Origin: Sodiomyces alkalinus F11
Lineage: Eukaryota; Ascomycota; Sordariomycetes; Glomerellales; Plectosphaerellaceae
Direction: 5' to 3'
Length of the DNA stretch: 64,000 nt
Assembly (NCBI RefSeq): GCF_003711515.1
Contig: NW_021167087.1
Location: 1,608,799 to 1,672,798, forward strand
Part shown: piece after piece, positions 44,219-56,339 of the stretch
How the letters are laid out: every line of letters begins with the position of its first letter
How positions within the stretch are numbered: position 1 is the stretch's first letter
Notes under the pieces: generated by a model
Database searches by the model: none
Seen by the model: the letters and a program-made list of their open reading frames with translations, nothing else
What the model was told of the DNA's origin: nothing
Program-made: the position numbers and the translations under genes

Positions 44219-47200
44219 GGCCTACCACGATACCTACACGGTTATATTCGGAACCGGAGATAATACCCTTATAATCTAGTCGATTTACTTAGAGAACTAC
44301 TAGTTAGCTAGGATCCCCTAGAACACGCCCCTATAAGATATATTTAACACAGCACTGCTACGGGGCTAATATATCCTTATAGGGGACTTTAACCTATACT
44401 ACCCCTTATAATTATAGCCACCACGGTACTATCCCTAAGCCGATACCCTACTTACCCTTATAACCCAGTAGAACCTTAACCTAGTAACCCCCCCCGGAAT
44501 AACTATATAGTACCGCCCGGGCCGGCGTGCTAGCACTATCGACCTTATATAGGTAATATAAGGGCTCTGCTACGATTTTAGCGGCCCGGATAAGACCGTT
44601 ATCGGGTCTAACCACTACTTATAAATAGCCCGAATCCTTATAAAGACGGATACCTCGCCGACTACCGCGACGATACTACCACGGGACCTAGCCGGGCCCC
44701 GCTAGGTCTAGAAAGACTTCGACCCCTTATAGGTCCCCTAGCTCGCTACACGGCTATAGTAGACTGGCCCTCTTATATTACTAGAAGATATCGACTTAGC
44801 ACTAGATAACCTAATAGCAGACCTTATAAATATAGCTAATAAGGCCGCGCCGCGCCGTTATAGAGGCACCCCTAGACGCCTATCCACCCCTTAATAGAAC
44901 ACGGAGCTAACCGCCCTTACCTAGGAAATAAGGCGCCTCTACCGTAGATATATATCTAGGAAGTCCCGGAGCCGATAGGATAAGTTCTAGGAAGCGGAGA
45001 GGCGCCGAGATAAGGCCGTGGCGGTAGCGAAGCGGATATATTAGCGGTACTTACTCTACTTAACCGGAAAGGATAATAGCCTCCTTTAGCGGCTATAGAA
45101 ATAGGTATAAACTAAAGGGGGCGTACTACTAGACCCCCTATCCGTGCTACTACTATACTAAAACGATAGCGACTACCCGGTAACTATACACGTAGAGAAG
45201 GCCGAAGTCCTAAACCGGAAGTTCTTCCCTCCCCCCCTCCTTACTACCCCTAGGCCCTTAGGCGCGGAATTCCCCCCGGGGTAGGATATCCGCTAAGATA
45301 TTACCGTAGCGGACGTATAGGAGCGCCTTAAAAAGATAAAACCCTAGGCGGTACTAGGCTCCGACGGCCTCCTAGTAGGGCTCCTAAAAGTATATAGACC
45401 CCCCTTATACTAAAGACTTAGTACTATCTTTATAGCGTGCCTCGAAACGAGCTACTACCCGAAAAGGTGCCGCCACGCTACCGTGGTAGTCCTTAAGAAG
45501 GAAGGCCGGCCGCTGGCCGACTATAGGATAGTAAAGGGCTAACGACCGATATTACTCCTTAGTATAATAGGTAAGGTCCTTAAGGGGATACTAGCCGACC
45601 GGATCGTAACCGTAGCGGAGGAGGATCGGCTCCTCCCAAAGGGATAAATAGGTAACCGGATAGGGCGAAGTATAGAAACGGTAGTATAAAGAGCCACGGA
45701 GGCCGTAAGGGTAAGCTAAGCCTATAGCAGTACCGCTTTAATACTCTAACTAGATATTAAAGGCGCCTTTAATACTATCCCCTATTCTCGCCTCCTCGAG
45801 GTACTTAAAAGGAAAGGCTTCCCCCGGTAGCTTATTACCTTAGTTAGTAATTTCCTTAAAGACTATATAGCCTAGCTATTACTTAATAGCGAAACGGCCC
45901 CCCCGTGATACCTTTATAGGGGTATACCGTAAGGCTCCCCGATCTCCCCTATCCTTTTTATCCTCTATATCTCCACCCTATACGAAGAACTAGAAAGGGT
46001 TCCTAAAACGATAGTAATAGGCTTCGCCGATAACACGAATATTATCGCTTTTAGTAGGATAGAGGTATAAACACGGCGACGCCTCGCTACCGTATAGCGG
46101 ATATACCTAGATTAGGAGATAGCGAGCGGACTATAGTTCGAACCAGCTAAGTATATTTATATCCCCTTTATAAAGTCACGCTAACCCTTACCTACCCCGC
46201 TCCCCCTTAATACCACTTCGGTGCTAGCGGCGGAAGCGATAAGGCTCTTAGGCGTTTAGCTTAATAGGAAGCTTAACTTCCGGCGAAACACTAAAGAGGT
46301 AAAGAGCCGCCTAGCCACCTAAATATACGCCCTTTTAAGGCTTAGCGCGGTAGCGTGGGGGTATAGCTTCGTAGATATAAGGAGACTATACCTTATAGTT
46401 ATACGACTAATAATCGCCTATTACGCCTTAACCGTCTATAAAATAGGGGCTAGCCCCTGGCACGGCCCCGTAGCGGCACTTATAGCGGTATAAAACCGAT
46501 ACTTCCGACTAATAACTAGAGTCTATAAAGCTATACCGGTTTGGGTCCTCGAAAAAAAGACCTTTATCCCCCCCCTTAACCTATACCTCTTAAGCCTAAG
46601 TGCCCGAAAGATCCTTTGGATATAAGAAGAAGGGATAGAAGTTAAGATATTAGCCGGAGTATATGCCACGGCGAGAGCCTTAGCGGCACCGAACCGGCAC
46701 TATAGGACCTATACCGCCCTTGCGTAGACGGTATAGCTTACCGCCCTAATAGCCTAGGCCGGAACCTCGCCCCCGCGGAAGGCCCTTATAAGGGAATAGG
46801 GTTAAGCCTAAGCGGAAGTATAATAGCCCTATACCTATACCGTAGCGGTACTAAGCCGCCCCCCGATATAATACTCCCTCCGGAAATATAGAGGGCTCCT
46901 TAAACTATAGAGCTCCGCACTTACCTAGATTAGATTAGAAAAACTAGGCCTATAGGTATTCTTAGCTAAAGCGAGGGTACCGGGCTTCCCTTTACTATAG
47001 TGCCTTTACGGGGATAAAGGGGCGGAAATAGCGGAGTATATAGTACTCTAGTGCTAGGAGGTAACCACGGAGGACTATAGGGGCCTTTTCGGTGTCGTAG
47101 GGAGGCCGCTCACGACTAAAGAAGACTTATACGATATACTAGAACACGATACCGAAGCCGGGGCAGTTATAAGGTAGTTCCTATAACGGAAGAGGCTTAA

Positions 47201-47330
47201 GGACTTTCGCCTTACCCTTAAAGTTATAAAGGCCTACGAAAATAAAGGCGATACCGAAGCGGGACTAGAGCGGAGGCAGTATAATACGGCGGATCTATTA
47301 ATTATTAATAGGGGTCCTATAAGCTAAGAC
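44219..47330 (+). pseudogene. LINE ORF2 relic (endonuclease, reverse transcriptase)
   Basis: Multiple frames are broken by stops, but order and motifs are legible. The endonuclease signature GDFN is at 44382-44393 and SNHY near 44600. Reverse transcriptase blocks follow: LDIKGAFNTI near 45750, GSPISPILF near 45930 and GFADN at 46020-46034, where the second Asp of the catalytic pair reads Asn. Near 46990-47055 a C-x2-Y...H-less stretch (CLYGDKGAEIAEYIVL) is the remnant of the terminal zinc finger. The start falls in or before the gap. Confidence 0.88.
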
Positions 47331-48973
47331 CCCAGCGGTATTAGCTTAGCGCTAAGGGGGGCTACTAATAGCCACTAACTATTATCGCTCTAGTTATTAT
47401 CGTCCTTATTATCCTCGGTAGCGCTAATACTACTCTTGATATATTCTAGGCCCTATTAGGACTGGTTAGCTAACCACCGCTACTATAATACCGCGGGGAG
47501 ACCGAAAAGGGGCCACTTATAAGGTGCTCCAGAATAAGGTCTATCTTACCCTTTAGACGTCCAATCTAATAAGATAATTCCTATACCTCCGCCGACGCGG
47601 GGCCGCCGCGGCTATAACCGGAAGGTAACGCCCGGTTTAGGGCCCGGCTAAAAGACCAGGACGCTGTCCCTAGACGCTCCTTAGCCTATAGCTTATTAGC
47701 AGGGGACTACTTCGGCACTAAAGGGGGAGACGTATAGTAGCAATACCGGTATTACCGGCGGCCTTTACTATTATATACGCCCTATAAAGATCTATAAGAC
47801 GCTGCTACTATTTTTTAGTAGCGGAGGGGACTTAGAGGAAAATTAGTATATACTACTATAATATACCTACGGCACCACGACGATATCGACACGACTTATA
47901 TCCTTACACGGACGCCGGCTATTAGTATACTAAAAACAGGCTACCCCTATACCCGTAGTATTAGAGCAGGCCTCTATATTATCCGGGTATATACCTAGGC
48001 GCTTACTATAACGAATATAACTGCCCTAGGTTAGCCACCGCGGCACCGCCCCGACACCACTAAGGGATATATACGGTATAACCCGAACTAAGCCCTTCTT
48101 ATACCGGTTACGATTATTATTAGTATTATTATTAGGAGACGATATCTATAACTATTAGCACGCTACTACTAAGGCACCGCTACGCTATTAGGAGAACTTA
48201 TATTATATTACCACTACCGCTTAATTATTCGTGTATATAAATTAATACTATACTACCTAGTTAACCCTATACCACCACACCACCGCGGCGCTACCTACTA
48301 AGGACTTATAGTCTAGTTATAATAGGAAAATAAACAAGGGAAACTAAAGGGTTTTACTATTAGTATAGAGCCGTAACGATAAGCCTATAGTACTATAAGC
48401 GGGAATAGATCGGGAGAAAACCTATAATAAACTCGTTAGCGTTATAGGAAGAAGAGAGGGGGAAAAAAGGTATAAAGACCCTAAGGGATATTAACTATCT
48501 AATTCTCTAATAGGGTAAAGCCCTATTCCCCCTACCTACCGCCGGATATAGCAGGAATTTACCTAGGGGAGGCAGGAGACGCCTACCTCCTTTACTCTTT
48601 TTATTAACCGAGTAGAAGGAATAAAAGGCATAATCCTCGGGGACGTAGGGAGGCTAAGGCTAAAGGGCTATAGCCTCTATACCGTGGAGGCGCGGCGGCA
48701 CCCCCTTAGCCCCTACTCCGTCGCTAACGATCGGCTTAGGCTAACCTACCTAACCACTAGCCTACTATACTTCCCGTTAGCCACTAGCCTAAAGGTATAA
48801 TCCAGATATATAGCAGAGACGAACCGGGGCTATATCGGCCCCGCAGCGGCACAACTCCACCTAAGGAAGTATATAGGGGTTTTACCCGGGTTTTCCCCCC
48901 TATAGCTACCCGAGAAGGACCGTATAGCCTAGGAAGGCTCCTATAGATTAGTTAGGATAGCGGAGTAAGATCG

Positions 48974-48990
48974 ATAATAATAATAATAAT
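48974..48990 (+). repeat. (TAA)n 3' tail of the LINE
   Basis: A trinucleotide tail directly precedes the right target duplicate, a common 3' end of fungal LINEs. Confidence 0.85.
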
Positions 48991-49006
48991 AACATATTAT
49001 ATATAA
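48989..49006 (+). repeat. Right 18-bp target-site duplication of the LINE
   Basis: An exact direct copy of 42311-42328. Confidence 0.85.
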
Positions 49007-49672
49007 TATAGTGTATAATGTATAATATATAATATATTATCAACACCTGTAGATAAGGGCACCCAGTGGAGTATAACATGCTGCCTGTCTTTCGGTTGCC
49101 CCTCGACTGACTTCCCTCGCTCACTTGCTCTAGTAGGACTACCAGTCGCGGCATAGTTGGGCGGTTCTGAAAGAAATTTAATAATGAGCCGTAGCCTCGT
49201 TCAACGTATCGTGTGAAAGGAGAAAGAAGGGAAATAAAAAGCAAGAAAAGAAACCGCAAGTAAAACCTGCTCCGCCGACCTCTTTGCTCCTTTTGGTTTC
49301 CCCAATCACCCACCAAACAACCTGTTGGACACGCTTTCTTCTACTAAGATGTCAAAACGCCAGGTTTCAGTATTCGTGTAGCGCATAAGACCAGAGCCCC
49401 AACCTCCCCAACAGCTCGACGCCGGATCCCAATCTCTGAAAGTAGAAGTATATCGAAAACTTTAAGAAGGACAACTGTTCCGGACAGCAAGATGGTACAA
49501 CCGCTGGTAGTAAGCGGAGTCGTATCCAGCTTCAAGCGCAGGCAGCGGAGTGATCCGAGTAGAAGCCCAAGAAAGAAAGAAAGAAAAAAAGAAGAAAAAA
49601 ACAGAAGAGGCCGAAAAGACGTAGAAAAGGGCGGAGTAGAGGGCGATGAAACAGACTTTATGATGGGCCGGT
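49007..49672. other. 3' flank of SREBP gene after the LINE
   Basis: A 666-bp region that begins with the continuation of the AT-rich pre-insertion site and then returns to ordinary base composition. No gene is supported. Confidence 0.5.
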
Positions 49673-52600
49673 TTAACAGCCATCATCGTCCTCACACTCG
49701 CTCATGCTGCCATATCCCGTGTCCGCTTCCATACCAACAAGGGATTTTGTAATGCCTAGGCATCGGTCGACCATCTTATGCCGCACCACCTCGTCCAGCC
49801 CGCTCTGTTCGCCCGGCGTGCTGCCTATCCAGATTCGGAGACTACCCGCCAGACTTTCAAGCGTCGTGCCGAAACCCTCAAACGCGCTGGGCTGATTATA
49901 GAGCTCGTCCATCAACCTAAAGAGAGCGGTGCATCCGAGGAGAGACATGTCAGCCATCAGCGAAGGCTGAACAATCTCTTCGACCAGCTGGACCATCTCT
50001 CGAGGGGATGTGGCTTTCTCGGGGTGTTGCATCTTGGAAATGACCGTAGAGCAGCGGAGGGCGACCTGAAAATCGGGGGCCGTCTTGGTGTGAGAGTACG
50101 CGTCGAGGAGCGACCATGCCGCGTCATTGACCCGTTGTTGCGGGCTGCCAGAAGGGGGGCTGACGCTTTCCTCGTCGGAAATTTTGTCCGACCCATTCCT
50201 TTCATCTTGTTTGTCGTCGAGGAGAATGGCACGAGCAACGAGAGCACGGCCTTGGGCAGAAGAACCCACGGGGGCGGAGCGGACGGCATCTCGAATGAGC
50301 CCTTGAACCGTTTCCTGCGCGGCGGCATCATACTCCTCGGCGACCAGGCGGGCCGACAGTGCACGTTGGACGTTTTGGCAGGACCACCAAGCCGCGACGG
50401 CATCCATGGGAGACCGCACGGCAGCATCGTCAACCACAGCGTCCATGCCGTCCGCGATTCCGGCCATGTTCTCGGTAGTCGAGAGGTTCCAGGCCAGGTT
50501 ATACGCACATTGAATGACGGTATCATTCAAAACCTCACCGCAGTCATGGTCAAGAAGGGCAGCAAGGTGCTCGGGCAAGTCATCTTCACTGGACTCTTGC
50601 CGAATTCGATCAAGCTGTCGCTTTGCCTCACTCCACCGAGACCTCGCCAACTTCGCAGCAATAGCATTGTGCAGTCCCGTGGGGCCGAAATCCCAAAGGA
50701 GGACGCGGATATGAAGTGCCTTTAGCATCAGTCGGAGTGGCGTGTCGGGCAAGGTTCCCGATGCGAGGAGCGTCAACGCCAGTCGAAGCTTGTTGATCTC
50801 CACATCTCCGCCCGCGAGCTGAGCATCCAAGGCGATCGACCACGCCTTCACGCGGGCAACTTCCTGCTCTCCTGTGAGCCCGGTAAGCAGCTGATATCGA
50901 CCGAGGCCCATCGCGTTCCGCAGACTCAGTTTTATGGTATTGAGTACCAAAGCCGCCGCCTCCAAAAAGAAGTTGTGCTCCGGGACCCAAACTGTCTGGA
51001 TTGCTGTCAACCATGCCTGCCGTCGGATGTGAATGGGTGACGCCAGAGATGGCACGACCTGAAGAGGGCTATTGGCTTGTTGCAGTCCCTTCTTGCCCCT
51101 CTTGTCGGACGGGAAAAAGACGGACGGCATGAAAACGTATAGCACGATGCCGAAGAATAGAAGGAGCTTGAGATGTGAGAGGAGGCGAGTCGCGGAAACG
51201 GCATGCCCGGGCACGTGGAAGTGCGAGTTGGAACCGAGATGACGGAGGAGATGAGCAGGGAGCGCAAATAGCCCACGGCCCTCTGGGGTCTCGTTGCTTT
51301 GCTCCTCAGTTCGCACGGCTTCGAGGATAAGAAGGCTGGCGAGAGAGCCAACCATGAGCTTTCCGAAATAAGGGCCAACGTTGTTCCAACGCCCATTCTG
51401 CTGAGGCTGTTGCTGTTGTTGTTGTTGTTGCTGTTGCTGTTGTTGCTGGATCTGCTGCTGCCGTAGCATGGCTGGATCACCGGCGCGGAAGGACTGGTGT
51501 GGCACGGGATAGGGCTGGCCGACAGCCATCTGGGCGGAGAGAATTCGCTTCATGTCGTCGGGGACCTGAATCAGTCCCTGGGCGGCTTCTGGCGGCTGCG
51601 AAGTTCCCATGGGAGGCGTGGTCATATAGTGGTCTTGAGGATACTGCATCGGTGTCGGTGCCTGCTGCATGCCGTTGCCCATGTTCCCGGCCATGCCACC
51701 TGTCATCGCGCCGGTCATGGCACCCGCCATGAAGAGCTTTTCGAAAGCGGCAATCCGAGCTTGCATCGCGTTGTTCTCATCCATCAACCTATTGTTCCGT
51801 TTCTCCAGGTGTCGAATGTACTCCGTGGCCTTGCTCAAAACCTACAGATGTGTTAGCTCAGTACGTCCAAGCCACCAGGGGTCGTGGGGCCAAGAACAAA
51901 GAAAAAGAAGAAGAAAAAGAGAAGAAAAGGCGTTTCATTGAATGAGCCTCACGTACCGTGGCCTTGTTGAGCTTATGAGCCGGTGTCAGCCCGTGGAGCT
52001 CTTCGCGATCCTCCGTCGTATCTTCGCCGCGCGCGCTCTTGGACATGATCCGCAAGCTGGGCACGCTGTCTCTCAGAGCGGCAATCTTGTCGTTGAGATT
52101 TGTCCGGTATCTCTTCTCGATCATGTTGTGAGCCGTCTTCTTGACGGGTTGATTGGAGTGTTCCTCGTCCTCGTCTGATCCATCGGCGGAAGACTTGCGT
52201 TTTCGGTTCGTCTTGCTGGATTCCGGCGCGTCAGGAGAGGAACGGGCGGTTGCCGCTGTGCCCTTCGCTTCGCTAGTCTCGGATCCGGGACTCGGTTCGC
52301 TCCGAGGAGACTGATACTGGAGGTGGGCCGGCATGGCAATGTTACGAAGCTTTTCCTGCTGGGCAGCAGTGAGGTGGAGCGGCCCGGGAGCAGTTGATTC
52401 TGTCGCGGGCTGAGGAGTGGGTACCTGTCGGGAAGGCAACGAGTTGGTGGTCAGGGCAGCTGTGGTAGGGAAGAAATCGGTCGGTGACGTGGTAGGCTGC
52501 TCAAAGCTGGCGGCAGAGGAAGGAGAGCCAAGTTGCGGGTGGTTGTCCTGTGGCTGCGGCTGCGGATGCGGATGCGGATGCGGGTGCTGCTGATGGTTTT

Positions 52601-52910
52601 GTTGAGGCGGCGGAAACTCCCAAGGTGCTGGTGGGTAGACGGGAGCTGGAGAGGCACCGGTTGGGACAGGACAGGGGAAATTGAAGGTATCGCTTGTTGG
52701 AGGTTCTTGACAGGCCCAATGCGATGGGTCATACAATAGCTGATGGTCGGGGTTGGGAGCATCAGCCGAAGTGGTGGCAGTGGTAGTGTCGGGTCCAGAG
52801 GCAGAAGGATCGGTCTTGACGTCGTCAAAAGCCGAGTCGTCAAAGGCCGGCAGGGCACCCACGTTGGACTCGTCGAAGCCATACAGGGCCCCAGAACCTT
52901 GGTCGACCAT
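49673..52910 (-). CDS. SREBP-type bHLH transcription factor, membrane-anchored (SrbA/Sre1-like)
   Basis: Two exons on the minus strand, 52910-51957 and 51841-49673, join in phase 0 (donor GTACGT, acceptor TAG) within the bHLH to give 1040 residues. The basic region and helix 1 ([16 protein letters not shown], about 261-276) include the Tyr that marks SREBPs and allows binding to sterol elements as well as E-boxes. Helix 2 and the zipper ([15 protein letters not shown]) follow after the splice. A poly-Gln run precedes two hydrophobic segments at about 477-495 and 541-562, then a long C-terminal domain like the fungal DUF2014 region. SREBPs are released by cleavage under low sterol or oxygen and activate ergosterol and hypoxia genes. 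The LINE ends only 684 bp past its stop codon. Confidence 0.93.
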
Positions 52911-53999
52911 CTCGGTGGGTTACGGGAGATACAGCGATGATGGGCTGACTCAATGCATGGAGCAATGGGGTTAATACCCTCTGAAGCCGGGGGCGGGGTG
53001 CTGACAGCTGAGAGAGGAAATGAGATAGCCCAACCGAAGGCCGGAGCGGTGCAGAACCACCAAGGAATCAATTCCGACGATAGGTACTGTTACGGAGTAC
53101 GAAGTAGCTGCGATCAGAACACCCTGGTAACAGAGGCGGCTTGAGATGGTTCGAGACGAGCCGTTGAGGTGGTTGGGATCGGCGAAGAGCGGACTTTGAA
53201 TGACACAATAACTGGGGAAGGTCGTACGACGACTATGTAGCTGCACTTGATGGAATTGGGCAACGAAAGGTGAAAGGTGGGAGGGCCGGGATGTTGAAGC
53301 TGGGGGGGAGCGAGTAAATCGTATGATCAAAATCTCGGCGAGGCTTGGGTCGGATTTTCAACGGGGCGAATATGTTGATATGAATAAATAAAATCGGCGA
53401 AAAAGACAAGGGAAAAAAAAGGAAAAATAAAAAGACGGATGGTAAAAGTGTTGCGATGAGATGGAGGGTCTCGAAGAAACGAAAACGAAGAGCTTGCGGC
53501 GGGTGCGTTGACAACAGGAATCGTATGGAAGAGGAAGACTTTGAGAAGTGGTTGGAAAGGGGTGGGGGAAAGGAGAAGTCGTACGATGTGGCGCGTCTTA
53601 ACCGGGGCCAAGGACATCGTCCCGGTACCGCCAAGCCGATCGGTAGCGGGGCCTCCCAGTTTTTTGTTTTTCTTTTTCTTTCTTGCTTTCTGTGACGTAC
53701 TCCTCGTACTCCGTACCATGCTCTGACCAGCAGGATGAGGTCCTTAGTGCCTTAGGTAATCACTTAGTAACGAAGTACACGAGGCACAGAATTGTGAAGC
53801 GCGCACCTTCGCATGCCGTATTACTCTGTACTTCGTGCTTTGTAGTTCCCAAGGCGGTCCATTCTGTGTGACAACCACGTATATTATATTATGTATATGG
53901 AAGAGGAAAAGAGATAACTTAAAGCTCAATCCTCGGCTAGATCTTCGGAGATCTGACTAAGGTACACTAATCCTGCAGCCTGATTAGCTGGTGGCGGTG

Positions 54000-54009
54000 G
54001 TCACGTGAC
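54000..54009. promoter_or_regulatory. Palindromic E-box GTCACGTGAC
   Basis: A perfect 10-bp palindrome with a CACGTG core lies about 1.1 kb upstream of the SREBP start. CACGTG is the generic bHLH-binding hexamer. Function is not shown. Confidence 0.35.
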
Positions 54010-54547
54010 TACTGCCGCAACACTTATAACCGTGGTTACTGTGTGGTCTGATCTGCGAAGTATAAGGTAGGTACCTCATGTTTGTACCTTATGTATTGTT
54101 TCAAGTCCTTTCGTACCAACGCCTCGATGGGAACTGGCACATGCCCCTTCTTTATGGACATAGAGGTTATATACCAGAAGTAAAGATAGTAGAGATGAAT
54201 ATAGCCTCGCTATTGCAACTACACCTCTAGCTGAGGGTACGAGACGGTAACTTTGAATACAAAGAAAGAAAAGCAATGGGATGAGTGGAAAATGGAAGAT
54301 ATAAAGGATAACCTCCTTGGAACCACGGCCTCCCTACAGTGTCCTGCGACGCCCAACCGGGACCAACCGAGACACATCGTCCTTCCCGCCATCTCCCACA
54401 TGTGCGCCTGGCAAGGCCATCCCGTGCCTGCTCATCTAAATTCCCCGCTGCCGGATATCGTCTATTGTGAGTATGGCATAATATGTGCAGTCCCTGCCTC
54501 CTTCGGGGCGCCCTTCCTCTCTCTGGGTATGTACCGTCGTCGTCGCG

Positions 54548-54550
<3 letters not shown>

Positions 54551-54590
<40 letters not shown>
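54551..54590. repeat. (TC)20 microsatellite
   Basis: A perfect 40-bp dinucleotide run in the 3' flank of the gene ending at 54696. Confidence 0.97.
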
Positions 54591-54592
<2 letters not shown>

Positions 54593-54695
54593 CATCATTA
54601 GCCACGGAAGCCACAAGCCTCCGCATGTCTTCTCTGTTCAATCAGGAGCCGCTTTGCAGTTCCTCTCCCTGAGGTACCACCCACCCCACCCTACC

Positions 54696-56339
54696 CTACC
54701 AAATGTCGTTGTCCTCCTGGACCAGCTCCATGGTCGGCGTCTTGGGCTCCAGCTTCTTCATCCGCTTTCGATCCGCCCTGCTCACCAGCGACGGCGTCAT
54801 GGGCATACAGGGCGTGAACGGCTGGTAAGGTGAGTAGGGCACCGCGGTGCCCGGCGTGCGGGCCGTCATGGGCGATAGCGGGCCCGCGCGCGCGAAGACG
54901 GTCTGTTTCGTCACTGTCTGCGACGACGTCGGCGACGCCACGGCCGGTTCGTACGCCCGTAGCGGCAGCGTCCCGCCGGTGCGGACTGCGGAGGGTGGGG
55001 CTTTTTTCTGGAACGTCGCCCCGGGTTTCGGGGACGACGGCAAGGGCGGGAACCGTGTGATGCTGGGCTTGGGCGACCCCGGGAGCCCTATCAGGGGTGT
55101 CTCCGAGGATGCCGAGGCCGGGTCGGTTTCGCTCCGAGGCGCTGACCGGCTCCGCCTCTCCTTCTCGGCCAGGTGTGCCCCTATGCGCTCGTCGATGCTC
55201 TGGGTGCTCTCCGGCGAAGGGCCGGGCGAGACGGGGGAGATTTGCCCCTGGCTGGGTCGGCGCAGTTGCTGGACGGCACCGAAAGGCGCTTGGTTCGACG
55301 GGACGGGAGGCGGAGGAGGAGGAGGAGGAGGGGGCAGAGGTGCGTAATGCCGCGGGGGGATGGTATTCATCTCCTGCGACTCGGGCCCGGGAAATGTTCC
55401 CGACTTGGGCGTCATCATGGGTGACGAGATGACCATCCCTTTGACGCCACTCTTCTTCCTCGGCGACCGCAAGGCCGAGAGAATGGACGAAGTCCTGGAC
55501 TGCGTCTTGTCTTCCTTGGACAAGTTGAGCTGCGCCGGCTTGTTCTTTTCCTTCCGGGACATCCCTGTGGATGACGACTGGTCCGACGTAGACGTTCGCG
55601 AGGCTGTGGAAAGCACCGGCGTGTCCTGCAGGATAATGCCCTGCTGCTTTGCCTCCTCGTGCTCTAGTACATACTTGTACATCTCCTCGAGCTGAGTTTG
55701 CGCCATTTGTCTGTCAGTGGCGACCACCCTCTGGTCGACCGAGAGATCAACTCCGGGGGCGCAGGCGCTCGATGACGGCGACGGTGCGATGTAGGGCGTC
55801 TGCGGGCTGGGGAAGAAGAGGTCGGCTCTATCCGGGGAGGAGCCGGAGAAAGTGCGGACGGGGCTTCGAGGAATGCTGCGGGGGGAAGTGGGCGGAACGA
55901 TCCTGAGGTTCGGGGGGAGTGGTTTCGTATCTTCTTCGATGAAATCTGTTTCGTTGTCGCCAGCGGCGAGGATTTCTCGACGCCTCTTGGAGAGCACGAG
56001 AATGAAAAAGGCCACGACTACAAGCGAGACACCATACGCACCAGCGATGGCGCCAACTTGGATGGGGAGAAAGGCCGGGTCCGGGTCACTCAAAACCTCG
56101 GCGGAATCGGCGTTGGGAGAAAAGTTTTCAGCATCAGATGCTCGGGCGATGTGTACTGAATGGTCGTGGTTCTCGTAACTGCTCTTGCTCTGCAGAGAAG
56201 CCACCAAGGGAGAGGCATACGCGTGGCAACAGCACAGGAGGGAGAAGAAGAGAATCAATGATGTAGATCTAGAGAGAAGAAAAGAAGGCCAAAGTGCATT
56301 TTGTAAATAGGGTCCTGAATCAACTCGGACCCCGGGCAT
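54696..56339 (-). CDS. Single-pass membrane protein with Pro/Ser-rich cytoplasmic tail
   Basis: An intronless frame of 547 residues. A signal peptide-like stretch lies at about 18-44 (FLLSRSTSLILFFSLLCCCHAYASP). A short extracellular region follows, then one transmembrane helix near 92-115 (VGAIAGAYGVSLVVVAFFILVL) capped by KRRR, which predicts a cytoplasmic C-terminus. The tail is Pro/Ser-rich with a run of Pro near residue 335. It has two blocks that look conserved: QMAQTQLEEMYKYVLEHEE and the C-terminal RADRKRMKKLEPKTP...DNDIW. I do not recognise a named family; the layout suggests a fungal plasma-membrane sensor or adaptor, which is inference. The first ATG (56339) was kept because it precedes the signal sequence. 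Confidence 0.85.
   Translation of the reverse strand: MPGVRVDSGPYLQNALWPSFLLSRSTSLILFFSLLCCCHAYASPLVASLQSKSSYENHDHSVHIARASDAENFSPNADSAEVLSDPDPAFLPIQVGAIAGAYGVSLVVVAFFILVLSKRRREILAAGDNETDFIEEDTKPLPPNLRIVPPTSPRSIPRSPVRTFSGSSPDRADLFFPSPQTPYIAPSPSSSACAPGVDLSVDQRVVATDRQMAQTQLEEMYKYVLEHEEAKQQGIILQDTPVLSTASRTSTSDQSSSTGMSRKEKNKPAQLNLSKEDKTQSRTSSILSALRSPRKKSGVKGMVISSPMMTPKSGTFPGPESQEMNTIPPRHYAPLPPPPPPPPPPVPSNQAPFGAVQQLRRPSQGQISPVSPGPSPESTQSIDERIGAHLAEKERRSRSAPRSETDPASASSETPLIGLPGSPKPSITRFPPLPSSPKPGATFQKKAPPSAVRTGGTLPLRAYEPAVASPTSSQTVTKQTVFARAGPLSPMTARTPGTAVPYSPYQPFTPCMPMTPSLVSRADRKRMKKLEPKTPTMELVQEDNDIW

Larger units (their letters stand above)
42329..48988 (+). mobile_element. RIP-destroyed Tad1-like non-LTR retrotransposon (LINE)
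   Basis: A 6.66-kb plus-strand element (including a 275-N gap) bounded by an exact 18-bp direct repeat and ending in a (TAA)n tail, as expected for target-primed insertion. Broken frames in order: a gag-like ORF1 with a zinc-knuckle relic, an apurinic-type endonuclease with GDFN, a reverse transcriptase with a FADN relic of the F/YADD box, and a terminal zinc-finger relic. Together these define a Tad1-type fungal LINE. TpA is very high, ATG is almost absent and stops litter every frame, so the copy is dead. The 1.6 kb after ORF2 (47340-48988) has no recognised domain and may be its 3' UTR or a second nested relic. Confidence 0.92.
52911..54695. other. Intergenic region upstream of the SREBP gene (1.8 kb)
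   Basis: This is promoter and 5' leader for the SREBP gene, then the 3' flank of the next minus-strand gene. It contains ACGAAGTAC/TACGGAGTAC motifs near 53090-53110 and 53690-53850, the palindrome GTCACGTGAC at 54000-54009, and a (TC)20 run at 54551-54590. Open frames up to 139 codons lack support. Confidence 0.45.

Noticed and set aside
43929..44228. 99-codon frame across the gap
   Set aside because: It consists almost entirely of unknown residues created by the N run.
49778..50725. 315-codon plus-strand frame inside the SREBP gene
   Set aside because: Antisense of the C-terminal domain; no family resemblance, while the minus frame is a recognised SREBP.
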